From contig CM044314.1 of the NCBI GenBank assembly GCA_024291935.2, positions 27,750,001 through 27,814,000 of the forward strand: a DNA stretch of 64,000 nucleotides, in the 5' to 3' direction. Each line of letters begins with the position of its first letter. The first letter of the stretch is position 1. Shown here one piece after another: positions 1 to 11,549 of this stretch. The notes under the pieces are model-generated. The model ran no database searches and had not been told where the DNA came from. It worked only from the letters and a program-made list of their open reading frames with translations. This DNA comes from Okapia johnstoni. Taxonomy: Eukaryota > Chordata > Mammalia > Artiodactyla > Giraffidae. Both the position numbers and the translations under genes were made by a program.

Positions 1-205
1 TCTTCTTTGAGTCTGTGTGTGTCTCATCTCCTTCCTCTTTTTATTCTAAAGATACAAATCATTGGATTTAGGGCCCAACCTAAGTCCAGAACGATCTCAC
101 CTCAAAATCTGTGCCTTAATTACATCTGCAAAGATCCTCATTCCAAATAAGATGACATTCTAAGGGTCCAGGTGAATATATCTGTAGGAAGTTATCAACC
201 TACTA
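1..205 (-). mobile_element. MLT1-like LTR fragment (ERVL-MaLR type), antisense
   Basis: Seen: the order 'ggatttagggcccaacctaa', 'ttacatctgcaaagatcct' and 'aaataagatgacattct', ending near 'caacctactaca'. This is the order expected at the end of an antisense MLT1-type LTR. It is old, strongly diverged and cut by the window edge. The family name is from memory; a RepeatMasker run would settle the subfamily. Confidence 0.6.
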
Positions 206-286
206 CAATTGACAAAGATAAAAAGAGAAGACCCAAATCATCTGTCTCAGAAACGAAACAGGGGCTATTGCTATAGATCCTGTCGC

Positions 287-313
287 TTTTTTTTTTTTTT
301 TTTTTTTTTTTTT
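287..313. repeat. poly(T) tract
   Basis: A run of 27 T lies 17 bases before the 3' end of an antisense BovB fragment. It may be a leftover A-tail on the minus strand or simple slippage. The open frame across it is low-complexity and not a gene. Confidence 0.9.
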
Positions 314-330
314 ACTATTATTCTCTTTAA

Positions 331-754
331 TCAGTTCAGTTCAGTCGCTCAGTCGTGTCCAACTCTGCGGTCCCATGGACTGCAGCACGCCAGGCTTCTC
401 TGTCCATCATCAACTCCCAGAGCTTGCTCAAACTCACGTCCATCGAGTCAGTGATGCCATGCAACCATCTCATCCTCTGTTTTTCCCACCATCAGGGTCT
501 TTTCCAATGAGTCAGCTCTTCACATCAGGTGGTCAAAGTATTGGAGCTTCAGCATCAGCTCTTCCAATGAATATTCAGGACTGATTTCCTTTAGGATTGA
601 CTGGTTTGATCTCCTTGCAGTTCAAGGGACTCTCAAGAGTCTTCTCCAACACCACAGTTCAAAAGCATCAATTCTTTGGTGCTCAGCTTTCCTTATAGTC
701 CAACTCTCACATCCATACCTGACCACTGGAAAAACCATAGTTTGACTAGATGGA
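331..754 (-). mobile_element. BovB LINE 3' fragment, antisense
   Basis: Begins with the BovB 3' tail 'cagttcagttcagtcgctc' read in reverse and runs to 'accactggaaaaaccatag' in the reverse-transcriptase C-terminal region. About 420 bp of element 3' end survive, the usual 5'-truncated product of target-primed reverse transcription. Stops and small indels break the frame. No clean target duplication was found. Confidence 0.9.
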
Positions 755-914
755 TATTTTTTAATGGCTTCAGGATCTGCAGGGATATCCCCCTGTTTAA
801 TCCTGGTTTTGTTGGAGAATTCTGCCAAACATATAAAGAAGAAATAATATCAATTTATACAAACTCGTGCAGAACATAGAGGAAGAGAGAATACTTTTGA
901 ACTCATTTTGTGAG

Positions 915-1027
915 ACTGTTAGTCACTGAGTCGTGTCTGACTCTTTTTGACCTCATGGACTATACCCCACCATCCATGGAATTCTCCAGGCAAGAATACT
1001 GGAGTGGGTTGCCATTTCCTTCTCCAC
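915..1027 (-). mobile_element. Bov-A SINE monomer, antisense
   Basis: Carries 'gttagtcactgagtcgtgt' and 'aatactggagtgggttgcca', the hallmarks of a Bov-A unit in reverse. It is flanked by a 9-bp direct repeat 'tttgtgaga' (906-914 and 1028-1036), a target duplication. The tRNA-derived head is missing. Confidence 0.85.
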
Positions 1028-1149
1028 TTTGTGAGATTAGCCTGGTTCCAAAACCAAACAAAAACAGCCCTCAGAACTCCATATTAATATCTCTCATGAG
1101 CTTACACATAAAAGCCTTCAATAAAATATTTGCAAACTGAATCCAGTAA

Positions 1150-2103
1150 TGAATGAAAAGAATTACACTATGGCCAACTAGAATTTATTCTAGGTACAGA
1201 AGGCTGATTCAACATTTTTAAATGAATCAATGTAATCTACTAACCAATGGGCGAGAAAGAACTAACCACAATTAAATCAATTGATGCAGAAAAAGTATTT
1301 GACAAATCCAATACCCATTCATGATTAAAAAAAAACAGTCAGCAATATAGGAATAGAGGGACCTTCCATGACTTGGTAAAGAGCATCCACAAAAAAAGCT
1401 GCAGCAAAAAAAAAAAAAAAAAAGCTGCAGCTAACATTCAATAGTGAATTACGTAACAGTCTACCTCTGAGATCAGGAACAAGACAAGAGAGCACCCCTC
1501 TTATTCAATATAATACAAAATTCTAGCCTCTGCTGTTAAGATGAAGTATACACACATAAGGTATACACATAAAAAGATATTCACCATTATTAGCCATCAT
1601 TACACATCTATCAAAAGGGCTAAAATAAAAAACAGAGAACACCAAATGCTGACAAGGATGTGAAGAAACCAAATCACTCATAGATTTCTGGTCAGAATGT
1701 AAAATTTTACAGCCACTCTAGAAAACAGGCTGGTAGTTTCTTATGAATCTGATCATGCCACTACCATATCATCCAGTAATTTTACTCTTGGGCATTTATT
1801 GCAGAGAAATAAAAACTTATATACAAAAATCTGCATATAAATACTCACAACAGCTTTATTTGTAATAACCAGTGAGTGAATGGTTAAACAGACTTTGCTG
1901 CATCCAGAACGTGGAAAACTTCTCAGCAATAAAAAGGAATTATTGATATATACAACATGCAATGACTTGAATGAATCTCCGAAGAATTATGCTGAGTGAA
2001 AAAAAACTAATCCCCAAAGGTCATACACTGTATTATTCCATTCATATAATATTCTTGAAATGACAAAGTTGTATATGTGAAAAGCAGATTAATGATCACT
2101 TAG
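1150..2103 (+). mobile_element. L1 LINE, ORF2 end and 3' region, sense
   Basis: The first half matches degenerate L1 ORF2 reverse transcriptase ('tcaattgatgcagaaaaag'). The second half matches an ancient L1 3' region (the 'gggcatttattgcagagaaataaa' area and 'atgctgagtgaaaaaaaac'). Frames are closed throughout. It probably continues past the SINE at 2104-2321 to about 2540. At 1391-1432 a short motif is repeated around an 18-base A run. Confidence 0.7.
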
Positions 2104-2321
2104 GATTTCCCTGGTGGCTCAGTGGTAAAGAACCTGCCCTACAATGCAGGAGATAGGAGTTTGAGCCCTAGGTTGGGAAAATACCCTGGAAAAGGAAACG
2201 GCAACCCACTGTAGTAGTCTCGCCTGGGAAAGCCCATGGATAGAGGAACCTGATAGGTTACAGCCCATGGGGTTGCAAAAAAGTTGGACATGATTTAGCA
2301 ACGAAACAACAACAAAAACAA
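2104..2321 (+). mobile_element. Bov-tA SINE, sense
   Basis: Starts with the tRNA-Glu-derived head ('tttccctggtggctcagtgg'), followed by a B-box-like 'gtttgagccc' and a Bov-A body ending 'ttagcaacgaaacaacaac'. It interrupts the L1 remnant, so it is younger than the L1. Confidence 0.88.
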
Positions 2322-3545
2322 TGAGGGAGAAAGTGGGTGTAGCTATGAAAGGCAACAAGAGAGATTCTTGTGGTGATGGCATTGTCCTGTATCCTGACTG
2401 TATCAATGTCCATATTCTGGTTGTAATATTGTGCAGAGTTTTGAAAGATGTTACCACTGGAGGGTAACTGAATAAACAGTATATAAATCTCCCCTATATT
2501 ATTTCTTACAAATATATGTGAATCCACAGTTGCCACAAAGCTGAAAGCTAAATTGTATGTTTAAATATTTACACACACATAGTAACAGGAGGCAAAAATG
2601 TACACATGAGGAGGAGTGCAGTTCTCCCAGAGTTAAGTGGGGAATTAAGTTTTTATGGATGATACAGCCATTGACTTGCTCTTACAAGCTAAACAAATGT
2701 TCTCCAGATGAACAAAGGAAGAGAGGAAAGGCACTGGAATTAGAGAACATAGTCCTCCAAGATGGGTAGACAAATTTGCCCAGAGAGGGGAAAAAAGAAG
2801 TTCAGGGTATATCATCTCTTTAATGATCAATTCCAGGAATGCCTAACACCCCCAAAAGAATCATCCAAGCATGGGGATAGTCAGAAGGTCAGTTTAGCTT
2901 AAATGAAATTGTGTTTGTTGCAATTCACTTGAGTAAAATAAATTAACTTGCTGGTATAGAATTAGAAAATTTGGAGATAACTTCTGAATTATAATCAATG
3001 TAATCATTTTGTTGATAAAATTATATTTTCTCAAACATAATAAGGAAAAACAAATGAGTCAATGCTTTCACTTGGGACTCTGTGACACAAGAGATTTCTA
3101 AAATAGCATATTTACTATAAGAGGATTTTGTTTTAGCAAAGTGATAGTGACATTAAGGAAATCTAACCATTCTGCTTTGCCTGTAGTCTTCTATCCTGGG
3201 GTCTGAGATTTCAGAGCACGTCATCATTTTGAAATGCAGGTCAATACAAAGATAGCATTAAGATAAGCAAATAAGCTTAATAACCACACGGAATGCAAGT
3301 TTTCCAAACAGTGGAATATTTCTGTGCTTTGTTATCTCACCATCTCATTTTCTAGAATGAATTCATCTGGTTAGAGAAGAATACCATTAACCATCAAGGG
3401 TACCTGAAGACAGATTGTAATTGACAAAATCTTATGATACTCCCAAAGCTACTTCATGAGACTCCCTTCAGCATCTTATTTTCTAGAAATAAAGGGAATA
3501 TTTTCATTGTTAGGTATCAAATCTGAAAATTATTTCGTTAATTGT
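2322..3545. other. L1 remnant to about 2540, then unassigned AT-rich sequence
   Basis: 2322-2540 still resembles an L1 3' region. From there to 3545 I see no repeat I can name, no coding-like frame and no strong splice or promoter signal. Confidence 0.5.
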
Positions 3546-3546
3546 G

Positions 3547-4331
3547 AATATATCTATCAGATATGCAGATGATACCACTTTAATGGAAGAAAATGAAGAG
3601 GAACTAAAGAGCTTCTTGATGAAAGTAAAAGAGGAGAGTGAAAAAGCTGGCTTAAAATTCAACATTCAAAAAACTAAGATCATGGCACCTGGACTTATCA
3701 CTTTATGGCAAAAAGATGGAGAAAATGTGGAAACAGTGTCAGATTTTATTTTCTTAGGCTCCAAAATCAATGCATACAGTGACTGCAGCCACGAAATTAA
3801 AAGACACTTGCTTCTTGGAAGAATAGCTATGACAAACCCAGACAATATATTAAAAAGCAGAGACGTCACTTTGCCAACAAAGGTCCATCTAATCAAAGCT
3901 ATGGTTCTTCCACTAGTCATGTATGAATGTGAGGGTTGAACCATAAAGAAGGCCGAAGAATTGACACTTTCGAACTGTGGTGCTGGAGAAGACTCTTGAG
4001 AGTCCCTTGGACATCAAGGAGATCAAATCAGTCTATCCTAAAGGAAACTAACCCCGACTATTCATTGGAAGGACTGTTTCTGAAGCTGAAGCTACAATAT
4101 TTGGCCACCTGATGCGAAGAGTAGACTCATTGGAAAAGACCCTGATGCTGGAAAAGATTGAGGGGGAGAGGAGAAGGGGAAAACAGAGGATGAGATGGTT
4201 GGATGGCATCACTGACTCAATGGACATGAATTTGAGCAAACTCAGGGGAATAGTGAAGGAGAGAGAAGCCTGGCTTGCTGCAGTCCATGGAGTCAAAGAG
4301 TCAGACAAGCAACCGAACAGCAACAAAAATC
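3547..4331 (+). mobile_element. BovB LINE 3' fragment, sense
   Basis: Begins at the YADD box of BovB reverse transcriptase (peptide RYADDTTLMEENEEELKS from about 3556) and runs to the element 3' end at 'aaccgaacagcaacaaaaat'. One frame is open to about 3939 and is then interrupted; a second covers the C-terminal end ('[18 protein letters not shown]'). It is 5'-truncated and cannot move by itself. Confidence 0.92.
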
Positions 4332-5940
4332 TGAAGTTGGCAGAAATGCAGACATCGATAGTATTTTACACAGGGCTGGGGCATATTTGTAAATGTTATT
4401 CAATTAATTTCTGCTTTTAGTCTTTGGTTCATCTTGGATGCTTCATTTATTTTCAGACCCCAGGCTAAAGCTAACTTGTTGAACTTTCATTAGCACTAGG
4501 AAGATTTAGAAGACCAACCTTACATTTGGCTACCATCTCATCTTACAACAGCTAGTTTTTCTCCTTCACCTCTCTCTAAAGCACCCAATATTTATGAACC
4601 ACCCCTTAAAATCTATTAAATCTTCTCCTAGAAATTTAAGTGAATTTGACGTGTTGCCAGTCTGACCAGGGCAAAGCATCTGAAATGCAACTGAGTTGTA
4701 AATGAGCTTTCATTTTAAATCCACTCTGAGAAAAGACATAAGCCAAAATGTGGGGCCCTGGAGAGAGTATTAATTTGATGACGGTGTGATGATCCAATGC
4801 TGGCTGGTTCCCAGTTGTCAAATAACACGGTAGTGGGCTTCAAACATACAACAAACCTTTAGTAAGCTCCTTTTATGTGCCAGAGACTGTGCTAGGTACT
4901 GGGAATAACAAGAAGAGGTAACCTATGCCTTCAGGTAGTTCAAGATCTTTGAAGAACACAGGGACCAAGGGAAATAATTACAGCACATCATTAGTTGCTC
5001 CACCTTAGAATTTCCGTTGCATTAGGCACAAATATCTGTTGGCACTTACAGCATGGTTTCCCAGTTCCTAACACAAAGTCAGGCATACAGCAGGCTCTCA
5101 AAAACACCTGATGAAAGGAGGAGTGAATAAACAAATGAGTAAGCAAAACATTGTTGAATTACCAATACAGAGTATAACAGAAGCAATTAACTCTGGCAGA
5201 AAAAGGACGTCTTATAAGAGATGGTAATTTGAGCGGAGGTTTCAAGCATGTCTAGCACAGTGTCTGACCTTGAGTAGGCTCACAATAAAAGTCAGATAAT
5301 TCAATTAAGTGGAAGTTCAGGTGGAGAAAGAGGGCATTTAAAGGGAAGGATAAGGATATTCTAGGCCAAAAGAAGTACCACCAACGCTTAGTGTACATAA
5401 TGCCTGGCACGTGGTAGGAACACAAGGTGTATTTATTGAAGGAATGAATAATGGGTGAATGAATGGATAAAAAGAATGTAACAAACAGCATGTATAAAGT
5501 CACTAGTATTGTAAAAAAAAAAAAAGGAGCACATTTAAGGAATGATATATATGGAAAGTTATATAATTATAAAAGAGAGAAGAAAGAAAGATGGTTAGGG
5601 CAAAAAAAAATGGGGTATACAAGAAAAACATGATGCAAGGAACAGAGCTGCTTGGAAACAGAGGGCCTGGACAAGGAGAAAAGAAGTTTTTTAATGAACA
5701 TATGGAACTATTCCAGGGACTACAGAATTGGAGACCTGGTGGCTGTGAGGAATGAACTCAGGTACATCACAAGAGTCAACAGAGAGCAACAGGGCTCTGA
5801 CTGGGAAAGAAGTCAGCAAATTATTAACGAAAGATCACACAAAGGAGCATGGTCCAGGAGGAGCTGACCCATAAAGAAAAAAAAAATTGAAGACAGTCAG
5901 GGGAAAAAATGATTGTCTTTAAGTTGAGGCAAATCTGACT
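4332..5940. other. Unassigned sequence with ancient L2/MIR-like traces
   Basis: 4870-4900 reads 'ttatgtgccagagactgtgc', and 5255-5290 and 5400-5460 read 'agcacagtgtctgacc' and 'gaaggaatgaataatggg'. These resemble old mammalian-wide repeats of the L2/MIR kind. Nothing else can be named, and the frames here look random. Confidence 0.4.
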
Positions 5941-5944
5941 GAGC

Positions 5945-6470
5945 TTTGTTAGTATATTAGTTATCTAATACTGCATAACAAATTAACCTCAAAAATAGTG
6001 GCTTTTAAACAATAATGCATACTTATTACCTCACACAGTTTCTATGAGTTAAGAATTCAGGAACAGTTTAGCTGGCAATTCTGGCCTAAGGCTTATCCTA
6101 AGATTGCAATAAAATGCTCGCTGGAGCTTCATCTGACACTTGGCTGGGGCTGGAGAGTAACTCAGTCACATGTCTGTAGGAGGCCTGAGGTTCACCTTAC
6201 ATGGAACTTTCCACTGAGCTACTTGATGTCCTTGGGGCATGCAGCTGGGTTTCCCTGAAGCAAGTATTCCAAGAGAGGGCAAAGTGGAAGCTGCAATATC
6301 TTTTATGAGCTAGCTTTGGAAATGAAGCCCCATCATTTCTGCAATAACTATTAGCTACATAGATCATCCCCATTCAAAGTGGGGCCTCCGGAAGGGTGAA
6401 TACCAGGTGACAAGAATCAGAGGGAGGCTATCTAAGGCGCTACCTTGGAGGTTTGTTGGAGGCTGATTAC
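5945..6470 (-). mobile_element. Ancient LTR-like repeat (MLT1-related), antisense
   Basis: The order 'atactgcataacaaatta', 'agtggcttttaaacaataat', 'ttattacctcacacagtttc' and 'tggggctggagagtaactc' matches a widespread old mammalian LTR class read in reverse. The MLT1-related assignment is from memory. The copy is heavily diverged. Confidence 0.5.
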
Positions 6471-6702
6471 TGCAAATTGTGTCCCCTAATTACTTGATCT
6501 GACGTAGTTCTCTAAATTTGCCAGGCAGGGAGATTCAATAAAAGGTGACAAAAGTAGCCTTCCATAGCTCCAGGGTTATGATATCCTTGTCAGTTGGTAC
6601 TTCTTTTAAAAGTAAAACATTGCTTCTTTCTAACCAGGCTCCCAACACAGTCTCACTGGCATGTCTTGGTCCCAATAAAAAACCATGAGCCCAATCATTG
6701 TG

Positions 6703-6729
6703 AGGGGGGGGGGCGGGGGGGCTGGGGGA
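6703..6729 (+). repeat. G-tract with quadruplex potential
   Basis: A nearly pure G run of 12, 7 and 5 or more Gs broken by single C and CT interruptions. G4 formation is inferred from the spacing. It sits between an old LTR-like repeat and an L1 fragment, with no promoter-like context. Confidence 0.7.
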
Positions 6730-7024
6730 GGTGTCGACACAGGAACAGCTCTATCAGAACTGCTGGGCTGAGCATGGGAGATCCACTGGCAGTGTGGCAG
6801 CAGCAATCAACTCTGATTGGTTCTGCTTCCGGCTTGATTCCTCCCAAAAGAAGACATGCAGGGCGAACAATAGAAGAGGTGGCAAACGCCCTTACAACCC
6901 CTGTGTAAAAATATGTCTACTCTGGCCATATCTAAGGTCTTCTTTGGCTGGTATAACATCACATCTTTTATCTCCCTGTCTTTTTTTACCAATATATTTT
7001 TATCATCTGAGTGTAATGAAAATG

Positions 7025-7372
7025 TAAATGTATCACCCAACAAAACATGTGCAAGACTTATATGCTGAAAACTATGAAACATGGTTGAGAAAACTAAAAA
7101 AATTTAAATAAATTCAAAAATATACTGTGTTTATAGATTGGAGACAGAATATTGTTACAATATCAGTTATCCCCAAATTGATCCATAGATTCAATGCAAT
7201 CAAAATAAAAATTCAAGACCTTTCTTATGGTCCAAGTTGATAATAGGATTATAAAATTTATATGGAAATGAAAAGGACCTAGAATAGCCAACACAACACT
7301 GAAAAAGAAAAACAAAATAGAGAATTTACTTTACCTAAAAAACTACAATAATCAAGACAGTTTTTTATTAAT
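7025..7372 (+). mobile_element. L1 LINE ORF2 3' part, sense (left half)
   Basis: Contains 'attgatccatagattcaatg' and 'cctagaatagccaacacaac', characteristic of the 3' third of L1 ORF2. The same L1 resumes near 9040 ('aacagacatagattaatgg') after a BovB insertion. It is degenerate, with many stops. Confidence 0.8.
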
Positions 7373-7374
7373 GT

Positions 7375-9036
7375 ACCAAGGGAATGTTTCATGCCAAGAT
7401 GGGCACAATAAAGGACAGAAACAGTATGGACCTAACAGAAGAAGAAGATATTAAAAAGAGGTGGCAAGAATACACAGAACTATACAAAAAAAGATCTTCA
7501 TGACCCAGATAACCACAATGGTGTGATCACTCACCTAGAGCCAGACATTCTGGAATGTGAAGTCAAGTTGGCCTTAGAAAGCATCACTACGAACAAAGCT
7601 AGTGGAGGTGATGGAATTCCAGTTGAGCTATTTCACATCCTGAAGGATGATGCTGTGAAAGTGCTGCACTCGATATGCCAGCAAATTTGGAAAACTCAGC
7701 AGTGGCCACAGGACTGGAAAAGGTCAGTTTTCATTCCAATCCCAAAGAAAGGCAATGCCAAAGAATGTTCAAACTACTATACAATGGTGCTCATTTCACA
7801 TGCTAGCAAAGTAATGGTAAAAATCCTTCAAGCGAGGCTTCAACAGTACATGAACCAAGAACTTCCAGATGTTCAAGCTGTATTTAGAAAAGGCAGAGGA
7901 ACTAGAAACCAAATTGCCAACATCCAAAAGCGAGAGAATCCCAGAAAAACATCTACTTCTGCTTCATTGACTACACTAAAGCTTTTGACTGTGTGAATCA
8001 TAACAAACTGTGGAAAATTCTTAAAGAGATGGGGATAGCAGACCACCTTACCTGCCTCCTGAGAAACCTGTGTGCAGGTTGAGAAGCAACATTTAGAATT
8101 GGACATGGAACAATGGACTTGTTCCAAATTGGAAAAGGAATACACCAAGGCTGTATATTGTCACCCTGCTTATTTAACTTATATGCGAAGTATATCATGT
8201 GAAATGCCAGACTGGATGAAGCACAAGCTGAAATCAAGATTGCCAGGAGAAATATCAATAAACTCAGATATGCAGATGACCACCCTGATAGCAGAAAGCA
8301 AAGAGGAACTTAAGAGCCTCTTGATGAAGGTGAAAGAGGAGAGTGAAAAGCTGGCTTAAAACTCAGCATTAAAAAAAACTGAGATCTTGGCATCCTGTCC
8401 CATCACTTCGTGCAAATAGATCAGGAAAAAAGAAACAGTGACAGACTTTATTTTCTTGGGCTCCAAAATCACTGCAGACAGTGCCTGCAACCATGAAATT
8501 AAAAAGACACTTGCTCCTTGGAAGAAAAGCTATGACAAACCTAGACAGCATATTAAAAAGCAAAGACATCACTTTGACGATAAAGGGCCATATAGTCTAA
8601 GCTATGGTTTTTCCAGTAGTCATGTACAGATGTAAGAGTTGGACCATAAAAAAGGCTGAGCGCCAAAGAATTGATGCTTTCAAAATGTGGTGTTGAAGAA
8701 GACTCTTCAGAGTCCCTTGGACAGCAAAGAGATCAAACCAGTCAATCTTAAAAGATATCAATCCTGAACATTCTTGAAAGGACTGATGCTGAAGCTGAAG
8801 CTCCAATACTTTGGCCATCTGATGTGAAGAGCCAACTCACTGGGAAAGACCCTGATGCTAGGAAAGATTGAGAGCAGGAGAAGGTGGCGACAGAGAATGA
8901 GATGGTTGGATGGCATCACTGACTCAATGGACATGAGTTTGAGCAAACTCAGGGAGATAGTGAAGGACAGGGAAGCCTGACATACTGCAGTCCATGGGGC
9001 CACAATGAGTCAGACAAGACTGAGCAACTGAACAAC
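7375..9036 (+). mobile_element. BovB LINE, 5'-truncated, inside L1
   Basis: About 1.66 kb running from the region between endonuclease and reverse transcriptase ('aatgtttcatgccaagatgg') to the element 3' end ('gagcaactgaacaacaa'). It lies between the two halves of one L1, so it inserted later. No clear target duplication is left; a few bases of L1 seem to be missing at the left edge. Confidence 0.9.
7523..8359 (+). pseudogene. BovB reverse transcriptase remnant
   Basis: The first frame (7523-7996) encodes the N-terminal reverse-transcriptase half, with the conserved blocks NKASGGDGIPVELFHILK and FIPIPKKGNAKECSNY, and drifts out of frame after GRGTRNQIANIQK. The next conserved part lies in another frame from about 8072. 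The YADD box region near 8263 is damaged ('tcagatatgcagatgaccacc' with a shifted frame). Full BovB ORF2 is roughly 1,000 residues, so this is a broken part. The protein would nick target DNA and copy its RNA in the nucleus; this copy cannot. Confidence 0.85.
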
Positions 9037-9039
9037 AAA

Positions 9040-9535
9040 AAACAGACATAGATTAATGGAAGAAAACTATGTCCAGAAACAGACCCAAATATATACAATC
9101 ATTTGACTGTCAACAGAAGTGCAAAGGTAATTCCATGAATAAGGACAATCTTTTCAACAAATAGTGGTGAAACAATTAAATATCCGTATGTTAAACAATG
9201 GAATTCAGTCCATATTTCACACGATGTATAAAAATAAACTCAAAATTGGTCACAGACTGAAATGTAAACCCTAAAACTATAAATCTGGTAGAAGAAAACA
9301 TAAGAGGAAAATCTTTGAAACTTTGGTTTGATCAAAATTTTTTTAAATCACAAAGTATAATAATTTTTAAATTGGTGTTAGATTTTTGTCAAATTATGAA
9401 CTTCAACTTGAGCAGAGAATGAAAAGTCATGCTGCAAAATGGGAGAAAGCATTTTTGAATTAGAAATCTGATACAGGATTTGGATCAGAATATAGAAAGA
9501 ACTTTCTCAAAATTCAATAATAAAAATAAAAATAG
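9040..9535 (+). mobile_element. L1 LINE ORF2 3' part, sense (right half)
   Basis: Continues the L1 split by the BovB: 'cagacatagattaatggaag' and later 'gtagaagaaaacataagagg', with the order expected downstream of 7372. It ends in an A-rich stretch against the CHR SINE. Confidence 0.78.
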
Positions 9536-9539
9536 AGCT

Positions 9540-9872
9540 TCCCTAGTGATGATCTGCTAGTTAAGAATCTGCCTGCCAATGCAGGAGACAGAGGTTTGAT
9601 CCCTGGTTCAGAAAGATCCCACATGCCATGGAGTAACTGTGTACTCCATGTATAGAACCTGTGCAGCACAAGTATAGAACCTCTGCTCTAGAGCCCAGGG
9701 GCCACAACTACTGAAGCCCGTGCACCCCAGAACCCGTGCTCCACAAGAGAAGGCACTGCAATGAGAAGCCCACACGCCACCTCTGTAGAGTAGCCCCTGC
9801 TCACCATGACTAGAAAAAGGTCCGTGTGGCAACAAAGACCCAGTACAGTGAAAAAAAAAAAGAAAAAGAACT
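9540..9872 (+). mobile_element. CHR-type tRNA-Glu SINE, sense
   Basis: The tRNA-derived head ('agcttccctagtgatgat') is followed by the CHR body ('cgtgctccacaagagaagg', 'aatgagaagcccacacg') and an A-rich tail 'gtgaaaaaaaaaaagaaaaag'. CHR SINEs are older than Bov-tA and shared by other cetartiodactyls. Confidence 0.85.
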
Positions 9873-10819
9873 ACACACTTGTTTTTAACTCTAAGTGTTT
9901 CATGAACTGAGAGGGAGGGGAAGAAGCATAGAGACTGAGGGTTTTTCATGTTTAAATGGTAACACCACACTCCTAAGTGACCCCAGGTGGTGGGTAAGAA
10001 GGAAATTTTTGGCCTTTGGTGAAAAAAACAGGTTAACACTGGTTATTTCACCCTATTTTAGCATGGAGATCTGAGGAATTGTATATAAATTATTAGCAAT
10101 GGTTTGTCCCAGATGAAGTGGGTTCTGGGAAACTAACACAAGAGTAAATAACATCTGAAATATGGAACTGGCAGAGACCACTTTGATTTCATTCAATATT
10201 ATTTTAGCATTTTACCAAATTTATTTAGGAATTTAAGCAGACAAATTTCTTTCCTGGGTGTTTAAGGACTTACTGAATTTTAATTTTAAATTACCAAATC
10301 TATCCGGTTTCTACCTACTGAAAACTAGCTCAAAGTAACGTTTTTCCCTTGCTCCTCTCAAGGTATGCAAATATATTAAGCACAAAATAATTCTTCAGGC
10401 TTGTTCTTCTCACAGACCTTTAGAGTACCCACTCTTTATACAAGAGAGAAATGAATCCAGTAAACAAAATTGGCATGGTTGTCAAAAAATGATTATTCAG
10501 GAGGGACAAGTATACTCATCAGATGAAGATGTTGTGAATACCAGTTGAGAGAGAAGATTCCAAAATGCTTCCCAGCATTTCTGCCTGGACATTAAGAAGA
10601 GATTCATTCCCAGGCCCTCTGAATCTGTCAGTAAAATCTCTTTCCCAGGGGATTTCTAGCCTGGTCCTCAAGTGGGGCTTCTCAGAGAAAGGGATGCTTT
10701 CTTTTGGAAGAAATCTCCACATTGAATGCTGACTTTTCACAATCATTTCCAAGATACAAAGTAGCAAGAGACAGAGTGCATCTAGTTGATATGTGATGTG
10801 AGTACACTTATGTAGGGCT
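9873..10819. other. Unassigned sequence
   Basis: No repeat I can name. The frame at 10519-10941 on the minus strand runs partly into the next SINE and has no domain I recognise. Nothing else is supported. Confidence 0.4.
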
Positions 10820-10831
10820 CTCTTAGACCCG

Positions 10832-11056
10832 GGCTTTGCCGGCAGCACTAGCGGTAAAGAACCTACCTGCCAGTGCAGTAGACATAAGAGACTTGGGTTC
10901 AGTCCCTGATTGGGATGATTCCCTGGAGGAGGGCATGGCAACCCATTCCAGTATTCTTACCTGGAGAATCCCCATGGGCAGAGGAGCCTGGTGGGCTACA
11001 GTCCATAGAGTCACAAAGAGTCAGACACGACTGAAGCAATTTAACACACACGCACG
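10832..11056 (+). mobile_element. Bov-tA SINE with 12-bp target duplication
   Basis: The head 'gcactagcggtaaagaacc' is followed by a Bov-A body with 'attcttacctggagaatcc'. It is flanked by the exact 12-bp repeat 'ctcttagacccg' at 10820-10831 and 11057-11068. The CTAGYGGTAAAGAACC head marks the 'cgctagtggtaaag' head variant. Confidence 0.93.
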
Positions 11057-11308
11057 CTCTTAGACCCGCAGTTTGCCGGCCCAGGCATTTTCCTCTCTGC
11101 AAATCCCAGAGGAAGGGGGCAAGGATGGGCAGAGTAGGGGAGAAGCATGCAGGGATTCATGTGGTTCCAGATGTGATGAGAGGGGTGCCCAAAAAGATGA
11201 TTAAGACTTGGAATTCTGTAGACACTGGGGACTGCCGAAGGTGGGAAAAGTCAGTTTTCATTTTACAACTTGTAGGAAATATCAAGAAAATAGTGTTACC
11301 AAAAGGGT

Positions 11309-11539
11309 ATGTGCATGCACATTAAGTTGCTTAGTCATGTTTGACTCTTTGAAACCCCATGGACTGTAGCCCACCACGCTCCTCTGTCCGTGGGATTCTC
11401 CAGACAAGAATACTGGAGTGGGTTGCCATGCCCTCCTCTAGGGGATCTTCCCGATCCAGGGATTGAACCCATGTCTCTTACATCTCCTGCTTTGGCAGAC
11501 AGGTTCCTTACCACTAGTGTCACCTCACCTGGGAAGCCC
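11309..11539 (-). mobile_element. Bov-tA SINE, antisense, 10-bp target duplication
   Basis: Reads 'gttgcttagtcatgtttgac' at the left and the tRNA head 'cacctgggaagccc' at the right. The exact 10-bp repeat 'ccaaaagggt' flanks it at 11299-11308 and 11540-11549. Confidence 0.93.
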
Positions 11540-11549
11540 CCAAAAGGGT

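Noticed and set aside
2104..2180. tRNA-Glu-like A and B box sequence
   Set aside because: It is the head of a Bov-tA SINE and lacks a foldable mature tRNA. The same holds for all other SINE heads in the window, so no tRNA gene is called.
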